A DNA stretch of 64,000 bases, taken from NCBI GenBank assembly GCA_945872795.1, contig CAMCAZ010000013.1, positions 1 through 64,000 of the forward strand. The letters run 5' to 3'. Positions 9,302 to 18,941 of the stretch are shown in pieces; the first letter of the stretch is position 1, and every line of letters begins with the position of its first letter. This DNA comes from Chryseobacterium gleum (lineage in GTDB: Bacteria; Bacteroidota; Bacteroidia; Flavobacteriales_F; PHOS-HE28). Below the pieces are notes generated by a model. The model did no database searches and had not been told where the DNA came from. It saw only the letters and a program-made list of their open reading frames with translations. The position numbers and the translations under genes were made by a program.

Positions 9302-10324
9302 TCAGAACGTATAGCCCACCGTGGTGGCCACGCGCCAATCGTTCAGTTGCGGCCCTCCGTCCAGTGGCCTGCTGTCGAACTGTTCGTAGAACTCCAACCC
9401 GATCTGCAGGTCGCGGATCACCTCATAGCGCAGGGTGGTGGAGGTGGTGAAACGCCATCGGTCCCGGATGGTGAGGCCGTAGTAGCCGGCCAGGTCCACC
9501 GTCACCTCGGCCTTGGGGAAGCGGTAGGTCTTGAATCGGAAGCGGTCGCCCAGGAACAGTTCGAAGTTGTCGCTGCCCGCGCCGCTGCCGCTGCGTTCGC
9601 GGTTGCCCTGTACCCCGCCGCCGATCAGGTTGCTGGCATGCACGCTCAGCAGCACATAGTTGCCCACCGCGACATTGGCGCGTAGGCGAACGTCGAGGTC
9701 CAGCTCGGTATTGGATTCGGCCCCCACTGTGAATACGCTGGTCCAGCGGGCCCAAAGATTTCGTTCCCAGCTCAGGGTGATGTCCTGCCTGCGGTTGTCG
9801 TCCACCTCGGGCTGCACCGTGTTGATGTTGGTGAAGGAGAGGTTCAGGTTGCTCTGTCCCCCCCGATAGGTGGCAGCGCCGCTCAGGGTCAGCTGGCTCA
9901 GCTCGTTGCTCTTCTGGTAGTTGTATCCGGCGTTCACGTTGCCATCGATGCGCGGCCAGATGCCCTTGTCCAGGCGGTATAGCGCGGTGATGTCGATGAG
10001 GTTGACGGAGATGCTGTCGGCGTCCGGCACGATGCAGAGGTGGTCCAGCTGTGGGCTGGGGGCGAGGTATCCATCATAGTAGGCCCCGCTCCTCAGGCGG
10101 ACGTACCAGCGCTTGTCCGTATGCACGGTCTGGATCTGGTCCCACTCGATGAACACGGTTGCCATGTAGTCCGTTTTCACGCGCAACAGTCCCAGTTTCA
10201 GGTCCTTCATCTCGCCCACCACCTGGTCGCCGTTGAACAGGTGGATGGTGTCCGTCTTCTGTGCCGCGAGCACTCCGGGCAGGAGGATCAGGAGGCAGGC
10301 GATGATGCGGATGGACCGGTGCAT
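9302..10324 (-). CDS. DUF481-like outer-membrane protein
   Basis: Signal peptide MHRSIRIIACLLILLPGVLAAQ; DTIHLFNGDQVVGEMK; barrel strands to C-terminal VGYTF. Confidence 0.7.
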   Translation of the reverse strand: MHRSIRIIACLLILLPGVLAAQKTDTIHLFNGDQVVGEMKDLKLGLLRVKTDYMATVFIEWDQIQTVHTDKRWYVRLRSGAYYDGYLAPSPQLDHLCIVPDADSISVNLIDITALYRLDKGIWPRIDGNVNAGYNYQKSNELSQLTLSGAATYRGGQSNLNLSFTNINTVQPEVDDNRRQDITLSWERNLWARWTSVFTVGAESNTELDLDVRLRANVAVGNYVLLSVHASNLIGGGVQGNRERSGSGAGSDNFELFLGDRFRFKTYRFPKAEVTVDLAGYYGLTIRDRWRFTTSTTLRYEVIRDLQIGLEFYEQFDSRPLDGGPQLNDWRVATTVGYTF

Positions 10325-10451
10325 GAGGCACAAAGGAACACGGTGCGAGGGAATTTCGCCTGCGGTACCGCAGACGTGGGCAGAGGGACCCAACTGAGAA
10401 CCGGGCTCGGCATCGTCGAGCACGTGGCACCACGCGTGAAGTTCCGCCGGG

Positions 10452-10946
10452 TTACCGGGCTCCGATCCACCGTTGCTCGCGTTCACGCAAGCTCAGCCCT
10501 GCCGCAGCAGCGATCGCCTTGGCACTGGCAAGCCCAGCAGGGCTGAAGGTCCACACGAACAGGGCTTCGATGGGGTGGTCGCGGCGAAGGTGGTCCAAGG
10601 CCTCCAGCGTCATGCGTGTGGCCAGTCCTTTGCGCTGATGTTCTGGCAGCACCAGTCCGGAGCAGAGGTACACCGCCTGGTAGGGGACACCCATCGGCGT
10701 ACGGTCGTAGAGCTGCTGCTCGGTGATGCGGTCCTGCACGAAGTCCTGCATCATCTCCAGTGTGGTGGGGATGAGCAGCACCCAGGCGACGGGGCCATGG
10801 GCATCGGTGATTTCGCACACCGTTGCGGGATGCAGTTGCCGCAGGTGTTCCAGCACGTGCTCGTCCACCTGCAACTGCGCAGGGTCGCTGCGCATGGCGA
10901 AGGCGTCCTCCGCCAGTTGCAGCAGGCGTTCGTGGTTGGTGGGCAT
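10452..10946 (-). CDS. GNAT-family N-acetyltransferase
   Basis: YLCSGLVLPEHQRKGLATRMTLEALDHLRR acetyl-CoA-binding motif. Confidence 0.75.
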   Translation of the reverse strand: MPTNHERLLQLAEDAFAMRSDPAQLQVDEHVLEHLRQLHPATVCEITDAHGPVAWVLLIPTTLEMMQDFVQDRITEQQLYDRTPMGVPYQAVYLCSGLVLPEHQRKGLATRMTLEALDHLRRDHPIEALFVWTFSPAGLASAKAIAAAAGLSLREREQRWIGAR

Positions 10947-10981
10947 GTTGCTCTACTGTACCGGAGGTCCGTGTCCGGAGC

Positions 10982-12370
10982 CTACCACCCGCCCCCCAGC
11001 GCGCGGAACAGGGCCACGGTGCTGTTGAGGCGTTGCGCGCGGGTGGCGCTCTCCTGCAGTTCAGCATCGAAGAGCGCGTTCTCCGCGGTCAGCACTTCGA
11101 GGTAGCTGGTGTAGCCGAAGTCGTAGCGGGCCTTGGAGAGCTCGAGCGCGCGGCGTGCGGCATCGGCCTGGGCCAGACGGGCGGCGTTCTCGGCCGTGTA
11201 GGTGCGGTAGTACTCCAAGGCATTGTCCACATCGATGAAGGCTTGGAACACGGTCTGGTCGCGCTCGGCCGCTGCGGCCACGATGCGCTGCTTGGCGGCG
11301 TCGGCCAGGTTGCGGTTGCGGTTCCAGTTGAAGAGCGGGCCGGTCAGTTGCCCGAAGCCGTTGGCCACCGCGCCATCGCCGCTGATCATCGTTCCCAGCT
11401 CGGGGCTGGCGAAGCCCAGCAGGCCGGTGAGGGAGAGGGTGGGGAAACGGTTGGCCACGGCCACGCCGGCACGTTCGGTAAGGCGCTGAACGTTGGCCTC
11501 CGCCGCCTGGATGTCCGGGCGCCGTTCCAGCAGTTGCGAGGGCAGGCCCATGGGGATGACCTCCGGGTCCAGCTGTTGTTCGGTGTTCGGCCGTCCGCGT
11601 TCCATGGGACCGGGCCCCTGGCCCAGCAGGGCGCGCAGGGCATTCTCCACCTGCCGCACCTGCCGCTCGATGTTGGGGATGGCTGCCGCTGCGATCTGTT
11701 CCTGCTGCACCGCCTGCAGTTTGTCCACCTCGTTGGTGTAGCCTTCCTCGAAGCGCGCGGTGATGATGCGCGTGTTCTCCTGTCGTGAGGCGAAGGTGCG
11801 GCGGGCGATGATGAGCCGGTTGTCCAGATCGCGCAGCAGGAAGTAGTTGCTGGCGGTCTCGGCCACCAGGCCCACCCGTATGGCGTCGCGCACATGTTGT
11901 TCCGCCAGGTACTGGGCCATCGCGGCACGGTTGGCATGCCGCAGTTTGCCCCAGATGTCGATCTCCCAATTGACCTGTCCGAAGGCCTCGAAGAAGCCGC
12001 CGTCCACACCGCTGCCCTGGCGTCGTGCATCGGTTCCTGCGCTGCCTCCACCACCCGTCACGCGGTAGTTCAGTTGCGGGTAGAGGTCGGCCTTCACCGC
12101 ACCGGCGATGAGGCGTGCCTCCTCCACGCGGGCCACCGCCTGCCAAAGCGTACGGTTGCTGTCCAGCGTCGTCTGGATCAGTTTCACGAGCACGGGGTCA
12201 TCGTACACCTGGGCCCATTTCACCATGGCGCTGGTGTCGCTGTTCAGCGCACCGGTGTAGGTCACTTCTGGTTTTGGCGTGGTCTGCACATACTTGGGCC
12301 CCACCATGCAGCCTTGTACAAGTAGCAGGAGCAGGGGCGCGAACAGGCGCAGGTATAGGCGCTGGCTCAT
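10982..12370 (-). CDS. RND efflux outer-membrane lipoprotein (OprM/NodT type)
   Basis: Lipobox LLLVQGC; KVDKLQAVQQEQ-type TolC-family repeats; RRPDIQAAEANV; start overlaps stop of RND permease (ATGA). Confidence 0.92.
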   Translation of the reverse strand: MSQRLYLRLFAPLLLLLVQGCMVGPKYVQTTPKPEVTYTGALNSDTSAMVKWAQVYDDPVLVKLIQTTLDSNRTLWQAVARVEEARLIAGAVKADLYPQLNYRVTGGGGSAGTDARRQGSGVDGGFFEAFGQVNWEIDIWGKLRHANRAAMAQYLAEQHVRDAIRVGLVAETASNYFLLRDLDNRLIIARRTFASRQENTRIITARFEEGYTNEVDKLQAVQQEQIAAAAIPNIERQVRQVENALRALLGQGPGPMERGRPNTEQQLDPEVIPMGLPSQLLERRPDIQAAEANVQRLTERAGVAVANRFPTLSLTGLLGFASPELGTMISGDGAVANGFGQLTGPLFNWNRNRNLADAAKQRIVAAAAERDQTVFQAFIDVDNALEYYRTYTAENAARLAQADAARRALELSKARYDFGYTSYLEVLTAENALFDAELQESATRAQRLNSTVALFRALGGGW

Positions 12371-15300
12371 GCGGTGGCGGGTTTGGTGTCGTCGCCTTTC
12401 ACGGAATCCTTTTTCTTCTTTCGTTCGATGAGGACGAAGAGGCTGGGGATCACGATCACACCGATGGTGGTGGCCACGATCATGCCGGCGAAGACCGCCA
12501 TGCCCATCACCTTGCGCGCTTCCGCACCGGCGCCCACGGCGGTGATCAACGGTGTCACGCCCAGGATGAAGGCGAGGCTGGTCATCAGGATCGGTCGGAA
12601 ACGCAGCTTGGCACCATCGAGCGCGGCCGTCAGCACTTCCTCACCTTCCTCCATCTTCATCTTGGCGAACTCCACGATGAGGATCGCGTTCTTGGCGTTC
12701 AGACCGATGAGCATCACCAGACCGATCTGCGCGAACACGTTGTTCACATAGCTCTCGCTGAACTGGCGCATGATCCACAGTCCGAGCAGCGCTCCCATCA
12801 CGGCCCACGGCGTGCCCAGCAGGACGCTGAAGGGCAGTTTCCAACTTTCATATTGTGCCGCCAGGATGAGGAACACGAAGAGCAGCGCCATCACGAACAC
12901 GCTGCTGCCCTGTCCGGCAGCAGCTTTCTCCTGGTAGCTCATGTTGCTCCACGCGTAACCCATGTCCGAGGGAAGCGTGGCCTTGGCCACTTCCTCCAAG
13001 GCATCAAGCGCCTGTGCGCTGGTGTAGCCGGGAGCCGGTCCGCCCATGATCTCGGCGCTGCGGTACAGGTTGAAACGGTTGGTGTATTGCGGCCCCACGG
13101 TGTCCTTCACGGTGGCCACGGCACCCAGCGGGATCATGCTTCCATCGGCGCCGCGCACGAAGAAGTCGTTGATGGCGTTGGGGCTCATGCGGTAGGGCGC
13201 ATCGGCCATCAGGTAGGTTCGGTACTGGCGGCCGAACTGGTTGAAGTTGTTCACGAAGTTGCCACCGAGGTAGGCCGCGATGGTCTGGTTCACATCATCC
13301 AGCCGAAGTCCCAGTTTCTCCACGCGGTCCTTGTCCACCTGGATGCTCTTCTGGGGGATGGCACTGCGGTACAAGGTCATGGCGCGACCGATCTCAGGGC
13401 GTTCGTGCGCAGCCTTGATGAAGGCGCGGGCCTGCTGTTCCAGGTACTGCGGCGTATTGCCCCGTAGGTCCTGCAGCTGAAAGCTGAAACCGGCGCTGGA
13501 GCCCAGTCCGGGGATGGGTGGTGGACCGAAGGCGAATGCGGTGGCCTCGCTGAGCTGGCTTTGGATAAGGGCGTTCACCTGCGCCATTATCTGCTTGCTG
13601 GTGTGCTCGCGGTCGCTCCATTCCTTCAGCTGTACGAAGGCCGTGGCACTGTTCGGGGCGATGGTGCTGTTGATGATGCTGTTGCCGTCCACGATGGTCA
13701 CACTCTCCACACCGGGCACCGAGGCGATGAGCGCTTCGAGCTTTCTCGTCACCTCGGTGGTGCGCTGCAGGCTGGCGGCATCGGGCAGGGACACGCTGCA
13801 CATGAAGTAGCCCTCGTCCTCCTCGGGTACGAAGCCGCCTGGCACGCTCTTGCCGAGCATCAGCATCACCACCACGATGATGCCGAGGAAGACCACGCCA
13901 CGGATGGTCTTCCGGGCGAAGTATCCCGCCACACCGATGTAGCCGTTGGTGAACTTGTCGAACCAGCGGTTGAACGCTCCGAAGAAGCGGTCGAGCATGT
14001 TCTTTTTCCCGCCCTCCTTCTTGGGCTTCAGCAGCAACGCTGCCAGTGCGGGGCTCAGCGTGAGCGCGTTGAAGGCGGAGATGAGCACGCTGACCGCGAT
14101 GGTGATCGCGAACTGTTGGTACAATCGTCCGGTGATGCCGCCGGCGAGCGCCACGGGGATGAACACGGCCGCGAGGATGATGGCGATGGCCACCACCGGA
14201 CCGGCCACTTCCTTCATCGCCTTCTTCGTGGCCTCCTTCGGCGAGAGGCCTTTCTCAATGTGGTGCATCACGGCCTCCACCACCACGATGGCATCGTCCA
14301 CCACCAGGCCTATGGCGAGCACCAGGCCCAACAGGCTCAGCACGTTCACGCTGAAGCCGAGCAGGGGGAAGAAGATGAAGGTGCCGATGAGCGACACGGG
14401 CACGGTGAGCAGGGGGATCAGTGTTGCGCGCCAGTCCTGCAGGAAGAGGAAGACCACGAGGATCACCAACAGTACGGCCTCGAACAGGGTGTGTATGATC
14501 TCCGTGATGCCTTCGCTGATGGCGGCGGTGGTATCGAGGCTCACGTTGTATTCCAGGTCGGGCGGAAAGCGTTGGGCCTGTTCCTCCATCGCCTTGCGCA
14601 CAGCGGCCACCACGTCCAGGCCGTTGCTGCCTGGGGTCTGGAAGATGGCGATGGTGCTGGCGGGGTTGCCGTTCAGGCGGCTGCTCATGCTGTAGTATTC
14701 CGTGCCCAGTTCCACGCGGGCCACGTCCTTCAGCAGCACCTGCGCCCCGGCGTTGCTCCGTTTCACCACGATGCCGCCGAACTGCTCGGGGCTCACCAAT
14801 CGGCTTTGCAGCTGGGCTGTATACGTGTTCTGTGTGCCGGGCAGGCTGGGCTCGCCGCCGAACTTTCCGCCGGGCACGATGGCGTTGTACGCGCTCACTG
14901 CCTGCTTGATGTCGGTGACGGTGACGCCCAGCGCGTTCATGCGATCGGGCTTCAGCCACATGCGCATGGCGTACTCGCTGCCGCCGAACACCGCCACATC
15001 ACCCACGCCCTGGATGCGCTTGAGGGCATCCACCACGTTGATGTAGCCGAAGTTGTTCAGGAAGGAGGCGTCGTAGGTGCTGTTGGGGCTCGTGAGGCTC
15101 ACCAGCATCAGCGGGAACACCAGCGACTTCTTGGTGCTGACGCCGAGGGCCTTCACCTCGTTGGGCAGGCTGGGGTTGGCCTGGCTCACACGGTTCTGGG
15201 TGAGCATGTTGGCGTTGTCCAGGTCCACGCCCACCTCGAAGCTCACGTTCAGTGCGAGCGAGCCATCACCGGCGTTGACGCTCTGCATGTAGAGCATGCC

Positions 15301-15519
15301 CTCCACGCCGTTCACCTGCTGCTCGATCGGCGTGGCCATGGTCTGCTCCACGTTCACCGCGTTGGCACCGGTGTAGTTGCCGGTGATCTTGATCATCGGC
15401 GGGGTGATCTCCGGGTACTGGCTCACCGGGATGCCGCGTAGCGTGAGCAGGCCCAGCAGCACCATGAAGATGCTGATGACCATCGCCACGATGGGCCGGC
15501 GGATGAAGAACTCGCTCAT
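12367..15519 (-). CDS. RND efflux transporter permease (AcrB/HAE1 family)
   Basis: MSEFFIRRPIVAMVISIFMVLLGLLTLRGIPVSQYPEI; GLVVDDAIVVVEAV; IGLNAKNAILIVEFAK. Confidence 0.97.
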   Translation of the reverse strand: MSEFFIRRPIVAMVISIFMVLLGLLTLRGIPVSQYPEITPPMIKITGNYTGANAVNVEQTMATPIEQQVNGVEGMLYMQSVNAGDGSLALNVSFEVGVDLDNANMLTQNRVSQANPSLPNEVKALGVSTKKSLVFPLMLVSLTSPNSTYDASFLNNFGYINVVDALKRIQGVGDVAVFGGSEYAMRMWLKPDRMNALGVTVTDIKQAVSAYNAIVPGGKFGGEPSLPGTQNTYTAQLQSRLVSPEQFGGIVVKRSNAGAQVLLKDVARVELGTEYYSMSSRLNGNPASTIAIFQTPGSNGLDVVAAVRKAMEEQAQRFPPDLEYNVSLDTTAAISEGITEIIHTLFEAVLLVILVVFLFLQDWRATLIPLLTVPVSLIGTFIFFPLLGFSVNVLSLLGLVLAIGLVVDDAIVVVEAVMHHIEKGLSPKEATKKAMKEVAGPVVAIAIILAAVFIPVALAGGITGRLYQQFAITIAVSVLISAFNALTLSPALAALLLKPKKEGGKKNMLDRFFGAFNRWFDKFTNGYIGVAGYFARKTIRGVVFLGIIVVVMLMLGKSVPGGFVPEEDEGYFMCSVSLPDAASLQRTTEVTRKLEALIASVPGVESVTIVDGNSIINSTIAPNSATAFVQLKEWSDREHTSKQIMAQVNALIQSQLSEATAFAFGPPPIPGLGSSAGFSFQLQDLRGNTPQYLEQQARAFIKAAHERPEIGRAMTLYRSAIPQKSIQVDKDRVEKLGLRLDDVNQTIAAYLGGNFVNNFNQFGRQYRTYLMADAPYRMSPNAINDFFVRGADGSMIPLGAVATVKDTVGPQYTNRFNLYRSAEIMGGPAPGYTSAQALDALEEVAKATLPSDMGYAWSNMSYQEKAAAGQGSSVFVMALLFVFLILAAQYESWKLPFSVLLGTPWAVMGALLGLWIMRQFSESYVNNVFAQIGLVMLIGLNAKNAILIVEFAKMKMEEGEEVLTAALDGAKLRFRPILMTSLAFILGVTPLITAVGAGAEARKVMGMAVFAGMIVATTIGVIVIPSLFVLIERKKKKDSVKGDDTKPATA

Positions 15520-15537
15520 GGTTGAAGGGGCGCGGGA

Positions 15538-16680
15538 TCAGTTACCGGAGGTCTTGGCGTAGTCCCACTCCACCGGTTTGGGAATGATGGGCACCTTGGG
15601 GTCGAGGAGCGCGTTGCCCACGAGGCCCACGCGCTGTCCGGCCTTCAGGCCTTCGGTGATCACCCAGTTCTCGCCCACACGCTGGCCCACCTTCACGGGC
15701 GTCATCACGATCCGGTTGCTGTCGTTCACCAGGAAGACCGAGTAGATGTTCTGCAGCTGGTTCACCGCACGCTGGGGCACGAGCACTGCGTTCGATGCCT
15801 GCTCGGTGAGCACCCGTACCTTCACGCTCTGTCCGGGGCGCAACGTACGGGAATCGTTGGGGAACACGGCCTGCACGAGGATGGAGCCCGTGCCGGGGTC
15901 CACGCTCCGATCGGCGAGGTCCATACGGCCATGCTGGGCGTACACGCTGCCGTCGGCCAGCAGCAGTTGGATGTCCTGGCGGGCCTGTTTCACGGCACTG
16001 TCTTTCGCGGCGCTATCACGGAATCGCAGGATATCGGTCTCGCTCACCGGGAAACGCACACGCATGTCGCCCAGGCTGCTCACGGTGTTGATGGCACCGC
16101 CGAGCTGTCCCTTGCCCACGTAGTCGCCCTGCAGCACCTTGCTGATGCCGATGACGCCATCGATGGGCGAGGTGATGCGGGTGTAGCTCTGCTCGATGCT
16201 GGCGGTCTCCAGCTTGGCACGCGCCACGCGCAGTTCCGCCAGGGCGGCATCGTAGGCGGCCTGCGCGGCGTCCAGGTCACGCTTGCTCAGGGCGTTCATG
16301 GCGGTCAGGGGTTTCACGCGGTCCAGATCTGACTTCTTGTTCACCACCATCGTTTCGGCGCGGGTTACTTCGCCGGAGGCAGCTTCCACCTTGCTGCGCG
16401 CGGGCAGGTCGTCGATGGTATAGAGCAACTGGCCTGCTTTCACCGGGTCGCCCTCCTTGAAGTGGATGCCGGTGATCCAGCCCTCCACGCGGGGTACGAT
16501 CTGGATGTCCTCTTGGCCATAGGTCTGGCCCACGAACTCGGAGAAGACGGGCACATCGCGTTGTGCGGCGGCGACCACGCTCACCTCCGGTCGGATGACG
16601 ACGGGGGCGGCTTCGTCACCGCAGCCCACGAGCAGGACCAGCGCAATGGGAAAAAGCGAACGAACGATGCAGGTTGGCAT
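15538..16680 (-). CDS. RND efflux periplasmic adaptor (AcrA-like)
   Basis: Lipobox VLLVGC; VEGWITGIHFKEGDPVKAGQLLYTIDDLP; RITSPIDGVIG. Confidence 0.95.
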   Translation of the reverse strand: MPTCIVRSLFPIALVLLVGCGDEAAPVVIRPEVSVVAAAQRDVPVFSEFVGQTYGQEDIQIVPRVEGWITGIHFKEGDPVKAGQLLYTIDDLPARSKVEAASGEVTRAETMVVNKKSDLDRVKPLTAMNALSKRDLDAAQAAYDAALAELRVARAKLETASIEQSYTRITSPIDGVIGISKVLQGDYVGKGQLGGAINTVSSLGDMRVRFPVSETDILRFRDSAAKDSAVKQARQDIQLLLADGSVYAQHGRMDLADRSVDPGTGSILVQAVFPNDSRTLRPGQSVKVRVLTEQASNAVLVPQRAVNQLQNIYSVFLVNDSNRIVMTPVKVGQRVGENWVITEGLKAGQRVGLVGNALLDPKVPIIPKPVEWDYAKTSGN

Positions 16681-16907
16681 TGGGGGCGTTGTAGGTACTG
16701 CGATATCGAAATGGATGAGCGAACTTGGTGCTCGTTCACGATCTTTTGAATGATGGGTTCCGAGACCATTTTTCGGCGATGCGAAGCTGGGGAATTTTCG
16801 CTTGGCGGAGACTACAGGGAACTAGTTTACGGCCAAGCACTGGTGTTAAAGGGGCCGGAGCGCGCATTGAAAGAGATGGTGAACAGCATATTCGGCGTTT
16901 CCGGGCA

Positions 16908-17429
16908 TCAGCGACCCAATGCTCGCCGAGTTTCAAACGCGTTGGTCTGGTGTTCCAGGGTCCGGTTCAGCAGGTGGAAGAAGAAGCCGGTGGTGAGGCC
17001 TGCGTTAAGGAACCCGGTGAGCGACTCCAAGCCTGACATGGTTTGCCAGGCATGCGGCAGCACCATGTCACCATAGCCCACGGTGGTGTCGGTGGCGGAT
17101 GAGAAGTAGAATGCGGTGTGGTGGTCGGGCAAGCCACCGGAAGCGTGAAAGAACCAGGCCCACAGCCCGATCGTGATCAGGTGCAGCAGGGTCATCATCC
17201 AGGCCATGCGCACCAGCAGACACAGGTCGCAGGCATAGGTCCGGTTGCGCGGCTCCTGGCGGTGATGCAACGAACGCCCCAGCGCGATGAGGCCAGCGGA
17301 ATGCACCACCACGGAGAGTGCCAGGAGAAGTGCGCCCCCGAGCAGTTTCTCCGTGGGGCTGTCCGGCAGGGTTTGGGGTACTGTGATCCAAGTGGGTTGA
17401 GCAGATGTCCGGGATCTGCCGATCTTCAC
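16908..17429 (-). CDS. Two-TM potassium-channel-like protein
   Basis: Pore/selectivity filter FSSATDTTVGYGDMV between two hydrophobic segments. Confidence 0.82.
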   Translation of the reverse strand: MKIGRSRTSAQPTWITVPQTLPDSPTEKLLGGALLLALSVVVHSAGLIALGRSLHHRQEPRNRTYACDLCLLVRMAWMMTLLHLITIGLWAWFFHASGGLPDHHTAFYFSSATDTTVGYGDMVLPHAWQTMSGLESLTGFLNAGLTTGFFFHLLNRTLEHQTNAFETRRALGR

Positions 17430-17447
17430 CGGCCAAGCCCATCATCC

Positions 17448-18545
17448 ATGGAACCCGGGACACCCCACACCTGGCCACCTGCACGCGCGATCGATACCTT
17501 CATCCGCCTGGTGCTGTTGGGCGGGCTGTTGCTGTGGTGCATGCTCATCCTGGCGCCCTTCACCAGCATCCTGTTGTGGGCCGTGATCCTGGCGGTGGCC
17601 TTGTATCCCTTGTTCGCCGCACTGGCGCATCGCTTGGGCGGGCGCACGACCTGGGCGGCCGCACTGATCGTGGTGACGGGGTTGACCGCCGTGGCCGTTC
17701 CCGGTTACTTCACCGGGCGCAGCCTCGTGAATTCGGTGAACATCCTGCGCGGGCACCTTTCCACCGAAGAACTGCATGTGCCGCAGCTTCCTGCCGACTG
17801 GTACCAGGGTACAGGCATTCGCCGGATCATCGCCGATCGCTGGCCGAGCAACGACAGTGTCGTGGCCGAGCTGATCGAAAGCCATTCCGCGGAGATCCAG
17901 GCAGGGGCCAAACATACCCTTCAGGCCCTTTCCGGATTCACCATGGGCGTGTTGATGCTGATCCTTTCCATCGTGGTGGCCGGTGTGCTGCTGGCCAATG
18001 CGAAGGCCGGTAGCTCTGCGGCCGAACGTTTCCTTGACCGCGTGATGGGCCGCAACGGCGCAGCCATGGTGGACCTTGCCGCCAGCACGGTGCGCCAGGT
18101 GGCCAAGGGAATTTTGGGCGTGGCGGTGCTGCAGGCCGCGATGTTCGCCCTGGGCGTGTTCGTGGCCGGTGTGCCGGCGGCGGGCCTGCTCACCATCGTT
18201 GCGCTGATGCTCTGCGTCGTGCAGATCGGTGCGGCACCCATCGCCATCGGTGTGATCATCTATGCCTGGGCCAGCATGGGCAACACGCCGGCCGTGCTGC
18301 TCACCTTATGGATGGTGGTGACCATGGTCTCGGACAACATCCTCAAGCCCATGTTGCTGGGCCGGGGCGCGCAGGTGCCCACGGCCGTCATCTTCCTCGG
18401 TGCCATCGGTGGCTTCCTCCTTTCCGGATTCATCGGCCTTTTCACCGGTGCCGTGGTGCTCAGCATCGGGTATCGCCTGATGCAGGGCTGGATGACCGGG
18501 GAGGTGGAAATTGCTGAAAAGGAAAGACCGACCACCGCGGGCTGA
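17448..18545 (+). CDS. AI-2E family transporter/permease
   Basis: Multi-TM protein; MVVTMVSDNILKPMLLGRGAQVPTAVIFLGAIGGFLLSGFIGLFTGAVVL. Confidence 0.85.
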   Translation: MEPGTPHTWPPARAIDTFIRLVLLGGLLLWCMLILAPFTSILLWAVILAVALYPLFAALAHRLGGRTTWAAALIVVTGLTAVAVPGYFTGRSLVNSVNILRGHLSTEELHVPQLPADWYQGTGIRRIIADRWPSNDSVVAELIESHSAEIQAGAKHTLQALSGFTMGVLMLILSIVVAGVLLANAKAGSSAAERFLDRVMGRNGAAMVDLAASTVRQVAKGILGVAVLQAAMFALGVFVAGVPAAGLLTIVALMLCVVQIGAAPIAIGVIIYAWASMGNTPAVLLTLWMVVTMVSDNILKPMLLGRGAQVPTAVIFLGAIGGFLLSGFIGLFTGAVVLSIGYRLMQGWMTGEVEIAEKERPTTAG

Positions 18546-18550
18546 TATCA

Positions 18551-18859
18551 GGGTGCCTCGAAAAACCTCCCTCCGGCGGCATGGATCCGCCGTACGGCGG
18601 ATCGACCCTCCTTTCTACGCCGAAGCGGCGGTCGGGCTCATGGCTCTTCTTTACCCAGCCTTCGTTGATCCTCAGTCGAATACTTCGTTCGCTCCGTCGC
18701 GCGCCGTCGCCGGAGCGCTTTGGCGAAGTGCGACCAGAGCGCTTTGGCGCATCGGAGACCAGTATCCTCTCTTCGGGGCGCCCCTGCCTACCGGCAGACA
18801 GGTCGTTTGGATCAAGAATACCCACGCGTGCCATCCGTTGGAGGTTCTTCGAGGCACCC
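18551..18859. mobile_element. MITE-like non-coding element with TIRs and possible 4-bp TSD
   Basis: GGGTGCCTCGAAAAACCT (18551-18568) and AGGTTCTTCGAGGCACCC (18842-18859) are inverted repeats with one mismatch; ATCA flanks both ends; partial copy at 7221-7428. Confidence 0.75.
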
Positions 18860-18941
18860 ATCAGTCATACTGTTGACCGCCTGTTACCTTCGCCATCGGC
18901 CCGCGCGCGCCCACCATCAACACCGCAGACCACCATTCCCC

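Noticed and set aside
13561-15441. 626-aa forward ORF
   Set aside because: Antisense to the clear AcrB-family gene; His/Glu/Gly-rich composition typical of GC-rich shadow ORFs.
16750-16810. Additional copy of the 57-kb MITE internal hairpin (GGGGAATTTTCG text)
   Set aside because: Only a short GGGGAATTTT match; no TIRs.
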